Of a stretch of 9,246 nt of DNA, positions 5,287-9,246 are shown piece by piece (the first letter of the stretch is position 1; each line of letters starts with the position of its first letter). The position numbers and the translations under genes are program-made. The notes beneath the pieces were generated by a model. It saw only the letters and a program-made list of their open reading frames with translations, made no database searches and was not told the DNA's origin. The stretch comes from an uncultured Rickettsiales bacterium (lineage in GTDB: Bacteria; Pseudomonadota; Alphaproteobacteria; Rickettsiales; UBA1997). The stretch is taken from assembly GCA_937927795.1 (NCBI GenBank), contig CALBSF010000153.1, positions 1 through 9,246 on the forward strand. The letters run 5' to 3'.

Positions 5287-7775
5287 TGTTTGTATCACTT
5301 CGCAATCACACAACCTATTCTCTTTGCAAAGGCGCAATTAGAATTTACGAATTAATTGAAAAAGCAAAAGCTTACAAAATGCCAGCTCTTGGCATTATGG
5401 ATTGCTATAATTTATTTGCCGCTTTGGAATTTTCTTCGGCCTGCAAAAAAAGCGGAATTCAGCCAATTATTGGCTCGGAAATGCTTTTAAGAATTAGAGA
5501 TGCTAATCAAAAAAATCCTTCTAATTTAGATATTCAAAATTCTTTGGTGAAATTACCTTTGATTGCTAGAAACGATGAGGGTTACAAAAATTTAATGTAT
5601 TTAGTAAGTCATAGTTTTTTAAATCGCCAAACTGGAATTGATCCATATATTGAGCTTGATTTATTGAAAGAAAAATCAGCAGGGCTTATTGCTTTATCTG
5701 GTGGCTTTGAAGGCTTTATTTCTAAATTTATAAAAGATGATCAAGATAAAAAATTAGAAGAATTTATTAAAGAATTTTTACAGATTTTTCCAGAAAATTT
5801 TTACATCGAAATTTCGCGCCATAATGTTAAAGAAGAAAGTGAATTAGAACAAAAATTTATCGACATAGCCTTTAAATATAACATTCCATTAGTTGCAACT
5901 AATGATGTTTATTTTTTAACTAAAGAAATGCATGAAGCGCAAGATATTTTAACTTGCGTTGGTGAAGGAAAATTTTTCTCAGAAGAAAACCGCAAAAAAT
6001 TATCGCCCCAGCAATATTTCAAAAGCCAAGAAGTGATGGAGGGCTTATTTAGCGATATTCCAGAGGCAATAGAAAATACTACTAACATTGCTAAAAAATG
6101 TCATGTTATGGCGTTTGAGCGCCCACCTACCCTGCCAAAATTTAGTAATGAAGTTGGTTTTGATGAAGCTGAAGAATTAAAAAAACAAGCAAAAGAGGGT
6201 CTTAGATTAAGGCTAGAAAGAAAATTTAAAAATGAAAATACTTCAAAAGAAGATCAAGAAAAAATTAATTTAGAATATTTTGCCCGCATTGATTTTGAGC
6301 TTTCAGTAATTATCAAAATGAATTTTTCGGGATATTTTTTAATTGTATCTGACTTCATTAAATGGAGTAAAAAAAATGAAATTCCAGTTGGCCCCGGACG
6401 CGGCTCTGGTGCGGGTTCTGTTGTAGCATGGTCGCTGCAAATTACTGATCTTGATCCGATTCGTTTTGGCTTGCTTTTTGAAAGATTCTTAAATCCTGAT
6501 CGTGTTTCGATGCCCGATTTTGATATTGATTTTTGTCAAAGTCGGCGCGACGAAGTAATTGATTATGTGCAAGATAAATATGGCAAAGAATATGTAGCAC
6601 AAATTATTACTTTTGGAAAATTGCAAGCGCGCGCAGTTTTAAAAGACGTGGGACGCGTTCTTCAAATGCCTTACAATCAAGTTGATAGAATTTGTAAATT
6701 GATTCCATTTAACGCTATTGAAGCGGTTACTTTGGCTAAGGCAATTGAGATGGATAAGGATTTGCAACAAGCAATTAAAGAAGATCCACAAATTACCAAA
6801 TTAGTTGACATAGCTTTAAAATTAGAAGGATTAAATCGTCACGCCTCAACTCACGCAGCTGGCGTGGTTATTGGCGATAAACCACTTAATCAAATTTGTG
6901 GATTATATAATGATGAAGGCTCTCAAATGCCTGCTGTTGGCTATTCGATGAAATATGCTGAAAGTGCGGGATTAGTAAAATTCGATTTTCTTGGACTTAA
7001 AACTCTTACCACCATTGCCGAAACTGTAAAATTAGTTGAGAAAGTTCGTGGCATAAAAATTGATATTTCTGATATTAAAATTGACGACGAAGAAACTTTT
7101 AAAATGCTCTCAAAAGGTGATTCTATTGGCGCTTTTCAAATCGAGTCTTCGGGAATGCGCTCGGTTCTAAGGCAAATGAAGGCTGATAAAATTGAAGATA
7201 TCATCGCCCTAATTTCTTTATATCGCCCCGGCCCAATGGATAACATTCCAACTTACATTAGAAGAAAACATGGTGAAGAAAAAATTATTTATCCTCATCC
7301 ACTTTTGGAAAATACTTTAAAAGAAACTTATGGCGTAATTGTTTATCAAGAACAGGTAATGGAAATTGCGAAAGTTTTGGCTGGCTATAGCCTTGGAGCC
7401 GCAGACCTACTGCGCCGCGCTATGGGTAAAAAAATCAAAGAAGAGATGGATCAACAAAGACAGATTTTTGTTGATGGGGCAATAAAAAATGGCGTTGATA
7501 AAAATCAAGCTGGAGAAATTTTTGATTTAGTTGATAAATTCGCCGGCTATGGCTTTAACAAATCTCACGCCGCCGCCTATGCGCTAATTTCTTACCAAAC
7601 CGCTTATTTAAAAGCTCATTATTTGCCAGAATTTTTAACCGCTTCAATTAATTTAGAGATTGATAATACTGATAAGATCAACATCTTTTTACAAGTCGCA
7701 AAAAGCCATAAAATTCCAGTGCTTGCGCCAGATGTAAATGCTAGTGAGGGTTATTTTTCAGTTGAGAGATTGTAA
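5286..7775 (+). CDS. dnaE: DNA polymerase III alpha subunit, C-terminally truncated
   Basis: The catalytic subunit of the replicative polymerase. Visible domains: PHP (1 to about 270), degenerate at metal sites (IMDCYNL at 37-43, where metal-binding versions have D-H-G), as is common in proteobacteria that rely on DnaQ for proofreading; and palm with GPGRGSGAGS (369-378) and PDFDIDF (410-416, catalytic D411 and D413). The third acidic residue is D567 in KFDFLGLKTLT. The fingers include LYRPGPMDNIP (645-655), VYQEQVM (686-692) and GYGFNKSHAAAYA (754-766). The frame ends after FSVERL at residue 829, against roughly 1,150 in complete DnaE. The end of the fingers, helix-hairpin-helix, beta-clamp-binding motif, OB fold and tau-binding domain are missing. 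The break coincides with a long inverted repeat. As it stands it could polymerise but would not be expected to bind the clamp. Confidence 0.9.
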   Translation: MFVSLRNHTTYSLCKGAIRIYELIEKAKAYKMPALGIMDCYNLFAALEFSSACKKSGIQPIIGSEMLLRIRDANQKNPSNLDIQNSLVKLPLIARNDEGYKNLMYLVSHSFLNRQTGIDPYIELDLLKEKSAGLIALSGGFEGFISKFIKDDQDKKLEEFIKEFLQIFPENFYIEISRHNVKEESELEQKFIDIAFKYNIPLVATNDVYFLTKEMHEAQDILTCVGEGKFFSEENRKKLSPQQYFKSQEVMEGLFSDIPEAIENTTNIAKKCHVMAFERPPTLPKFSNEVGFDEAEELKKQAKEGLRLRLERKFKNENTSKEDQEKINLEYFARIDFELSVIIKMNFSGYFLIVSDFIKWSKKNEIPVGPGRGSGAGSVVAWSLQITDLDPIRFGLLFERFLNPDRVSMPDFDIDFCQSRRDEVIDYVQDKYGKEYVAQIITFGKLQARAVLKDVGRVLQMPYNQVDRICKLIPFNAIEAVTLAKAIEMDKDLQQAIKEDPQITKLVDIALKLEGLNRHASTHAAGVVIGDKPLNQICGLYNDEGSQMPAVGYSMKYAESAGLVKFDFLGLKTLTTIAETVKLVEKVRGIKIDISDIKIDDEETFKMLSKGDSIGAFQIESSGMRSVLRQMKADKIEDIIALISLYRPGPMDNIPTYIRRKHGEEKIIYPHPLLENTLKETYGVIVYQEQVMEIAKVLAGYSLGAADLLRRAMGKKIKEEMDQQRQIFVDGAIKNGVDKNQAGEIFDLVDKFAGYGFNKSHAAAYALISYQTAYLKAHYLPEFLTASINLEIDNTDKINIFLQVAKSHKIPVLAPDVNASEGYFSVERL

Positions 7776-7928
7776 TACCAAGTAAACTATTTATTGATAG
7801 TAATTTCCGTCATTGCGAGCGAAGCGTGGCAATCCATATCTATCAGATTTTCATAACGTCAATATGGATTGCCACGCTTCGCTCGCAATGACGGAAATTA
7901 CTATCAATAGATTTAGGATTTGGTATAA
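7773..7928. repeat. 156-bp inverted repeat (dispersed palindromic element)
   Basis: Arms 7792-7839 and 7862-7909 are 48-bp exact reverse complements around a 22-nt loop (7840-7861). Extended outward to 7773-7839/7862-7928 the arms still match at 59 of 67 positions. The core begins ccgtcattgcgagcgaagcg, a motif I remember as a widespread dispersed repeat in low-GC alphaproteobacteria and other host-associated bacteria. The element fills the whole gap between the dnaE stop (7773-7775) and the aroC stop (7934-7936). As RNA it would form a very stable hairpin from either direction and could act as a bidirectional terminator for the convergent genes. Confidence 0.85.
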
Positions 7929-7933
7929 CCTGG

Positions 7934-8998
7934 CTAAAATTTTGCTTTTTGAAGCAATAAAAAATCTGCCAAAACGCATGCCATCATTGCCTCTCCAACT
8001 GGCACCGCTCTAATTCCAACGCATGGATCATGTCTTCCTTTGGTGATAATTTCGCAATTATTACCATGAATATCAATTGTTTTTCTTGGTAATAAAATTG
8101 AGCTAGTTGGCTTTACCGCAAAGCGAACTACCAAATCTTGACCAGAAGAAATTCCAGCTAAAACGCCGCCGCTATGGTTGGAAGAAAATTTTATCTCGCC
8201 ATTTTCATTCCACATTTCATCAGCTACTTGCGATCCTCTTTTATAAGCCGCAGCAAAACCCTCACCTATTTCAACTGCTTTTACCGCATTAATTGACATC
8301 ATTGCTGATGCTAATTTTGCGTCTAATTTATTGTAAATTGGCTCGCCAAGACCAGCTGGAACATTTTTTGCAACAACCTCTATAACCGCACCAACAGAGT
8401 CTCCGTCTTTTCTAATATCTAGTAAATAATCGGCAAAATTTTGCGCTGCATTTTTGTCAGGACAGAAAAAATCATTATTATTAATTTCATCAAAATTAAA
8501 ATTTTTATAATCGATTTTCTTTTCACCAATTTGAGTTAAATATCCAAAAATTTGAATATTTTCTTTGGCGATAATTTTTCTGGCAATAGCTCCTGCAGCA
8601 ACGCGCATTGCGGTTTCGCGAGCCGAAGATCTTCCGCCACCGCGATAATCACGAATTCCATATTTTTGAAAATATGTGTAATCTCCATGACTTGGGCGAA
8701 ACTTATCCTTTATTTCTAAGTAATCATTACTTTTTTGATCTTGATTATGAATAATAAGTGAAATTGGAGTTCCAGTTGTTTTTCCTTCAAAAACCCCGGA
8801 TAAAATTTCCACTTTATCTTCTTCTTGTCTTTGAGTGGTAAATTTTGATTGCCCCGGTTTTCTTTTATCAAGATATTTTTGAATATCATTTTCCGACAAA
8901 TCAATTAAAGACGGGCAGCCATCAACCACGCACCCAATTGCTCTGCCATGACTTTCGCCCCAAGAGGTAAAAGAAAAAATTTCACCGAATTTATTCAT
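7934..8998 (-). CDS. aroC: Chorismate synthase
   Basis: A 354-residue enzyme, full length for the family (about 360), catalysing the last shikimate-pathway step: 5-enolpyruvylshikimate-3-phosphate to chorismate, with reduced FMN. Signatures are GESHG (14-18, catalytic H17), RPSHGDYTY (101-109, catalytic H104), RGGGRSSARETAMRVAAGA (119-137) and GRHDPCVGIRAVPVGEAM (321-338). All are intact. The start lies 6 nt after the rseP stop on the same strand, so the two are probably co-transcribed; no clear Shine-Dalgarno sequence is seen. The gene converges on dnaE with the palindromic element between them. Its presence implies that chorismate, and hence perhaps folate, ubiquinone or aromatic amino acids, is still made. 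Confidence 0.96.
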   Translation of the reverse strand: MNKFGEIFSFTSWGESHGRAIGCVVDGCPSLIDLSENDIQKYLDKRKPGQSKFTTQRQEEDKVEILSGVFEGKTTGTPISLIIHNQDQKSNDYLEIKDKFRPSHGDYTYFQKYGIRDYRGGGRSSARETAMRVAAGAIARKIIAKENIQIFGYLTQIGEKKIDYKNFNFDEINNNDFFCPDKNAAQNFADYLLDIRKDGDSVGAVIEVVAKNVPAGLGEPIYNKLDAKLASAMMSINAVKAVEIGEGFAAAYKRGSQVADEMWNENGEIKFSSNHSGGVLAGISSGQDLVVRFAVKPTSSILLPRKTIDIHGNNCEIITKGRHDPCVGIRAVPVGEAMMACVLADFLLLQKAKF

Positions 8999-9004
8999 AA
9001 AAAA

Positions 9005-9246
9005 TTATTTAAACAAGTTTCTAATATCGTTTGTCGTAGTGAAAATCATCAAAGCCAAAACTAAACTTAAGCCAATTTTAAAACCAATCTCTTGAACTTT
9101 TAAAGGAAGTGGTTTGCCTCTAATTGCCTCAATTACATAGTAAAATAAATGACCACCATCAAGCATTGGAACTGGTAATAAATTCATTACTCCCAAATTA
9201 AGCGAAATCATCGCCATAAACCATAAAATTGTAACAAAGCCCATAC
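9005..9246 (-). CDS. rseP: RIP metalloprotease, C-terminal end (partial)
   Basis: Only the last 79 complete residues lie inside the window; the gene continues past the right edge. RseP/site-2 proteases cleave membrane-embedded substrates such as anti-sigma factors and remnant signal peptides. The fragment shows the conserved third zinc-ligand region NLLPVPMLDGGH (21-32 of the fragment, with D29 in LDG). A membrane helix lies on each side (about 4-24 and 54-70), and IEAIRGKPL (38-46) is typical of the family. The HExxH and PDZ parts would be to the right. aroC follows after 6 nt. The methionine at 9242-9244 is internal, not the start. Confidence 0.9.
   Translation of the reverse strand, partial: MGFVTILWFMAMISLNLGVMNLLPVPMLDGGHLFYYVIEAIRGKPLPLKVQEIGFKIGLSLVLALMIFTTTNDIRNLFK

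Noticed and set aside
7690..7775. A split-intein explanation for the short DnaE, as in cyanobacteria
   Set aside because: The cyanobacterial split lies before the GFNKSH motif, and an N-intein starting with cysteine would follow. Here the frame reads through GYGFNKSHAAAYA uninterrupted and ends 70 residues later with no intein sequence.
7760..7930. A simple frameshift hiding the rest of dnaE
   Set aside because: No frame after residue 829 encodes anything like the expected continuation, and only about 160 bp, entirely palindrome, separate it from aroC.
7813..8013. A 66-codon plus-strand frame across the palindrome
   Set aside because: It is created by the inverted repeat itself (the two arms give RAKRGNPY and its counterpart DCHASLAMT) and then runs antisense through the end of aroC. 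Such peptides are a common artefact of this repeat.
8107..8904. Short frames overlapping aroC on both strands
   Set aside because: They are out-of-frame shadows of chorismate synthase, with compositions expected from the other frames.

Overview
The window reads as chromosome of an AT-rich alphaproteobacterium, most plausibly a Rickettsiales- or Holosporales-like host-associated lineage. The basis is the low-GC coding style, a soluble three-subunit-type transhydrogenase alpha-1 protein, an alphaproteobacterial-looking DnaE, and dispersed palindromic elements. The taxonomic call is an inference from resemblance, not from a marker gene.

Layout. Positions 1-2450 look like an accessory segment. 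It holds the 5' end of an unrecognised minus-strand gene (1-128), a non-coding stretch with degenerate mobile-element-like repeats (about 160-261) and a hairpin, and a minus-strand hipB-hipA toxin-antitoxin pair (374-1976) with a well-formed promoter and overlapping inverted repeats. About 470 bp without a convincing gene follow (1977-2450), carrying short tandem repeats. This segment abuts the 3' end of an initiator tRNA-Met gene (2451-2527, minus strand), the kind of place where integrative elements insert.

Positions 2528-9246 are mostly housekeeping genes. A plus-strand pntAA (2697-3773) stands alone, without pntAB/pntB beside it. It is followed by a cloverleaf-like palindromic element and a 14-bp tandem repeat. 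A minus-strand PEGA-domain lipoprotein comes next. Then comes a translationally coupled plus-strand pair, znuC (zinc importer ATPase) and dnaE (replicative polymerase). The dnaE frame stops at 829 residues, just where a 156-bp inverted repeat with 48-bp perfect arms begins, so the C-terminal third of the polymerase is missing here. Convergent to it lies a minus-strand rseP (C-terminal end only)-aroC operon.

Functional themes. HipBA is a self-regulating kinase toxin module. PntAA, ZnuC, AroC and RseP serve redox balance, zinc uptake, aromatic biosynthesis and envelope proteolysis respectively. The clearest oddities are the dnaE truncation at a palindrome, two palindromic elements of different architecture that share the same terminal motif, the orphan pntAA, and a variant anticodon stem in the initiator tRNA. 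I did not find a clear new multi-gene system.
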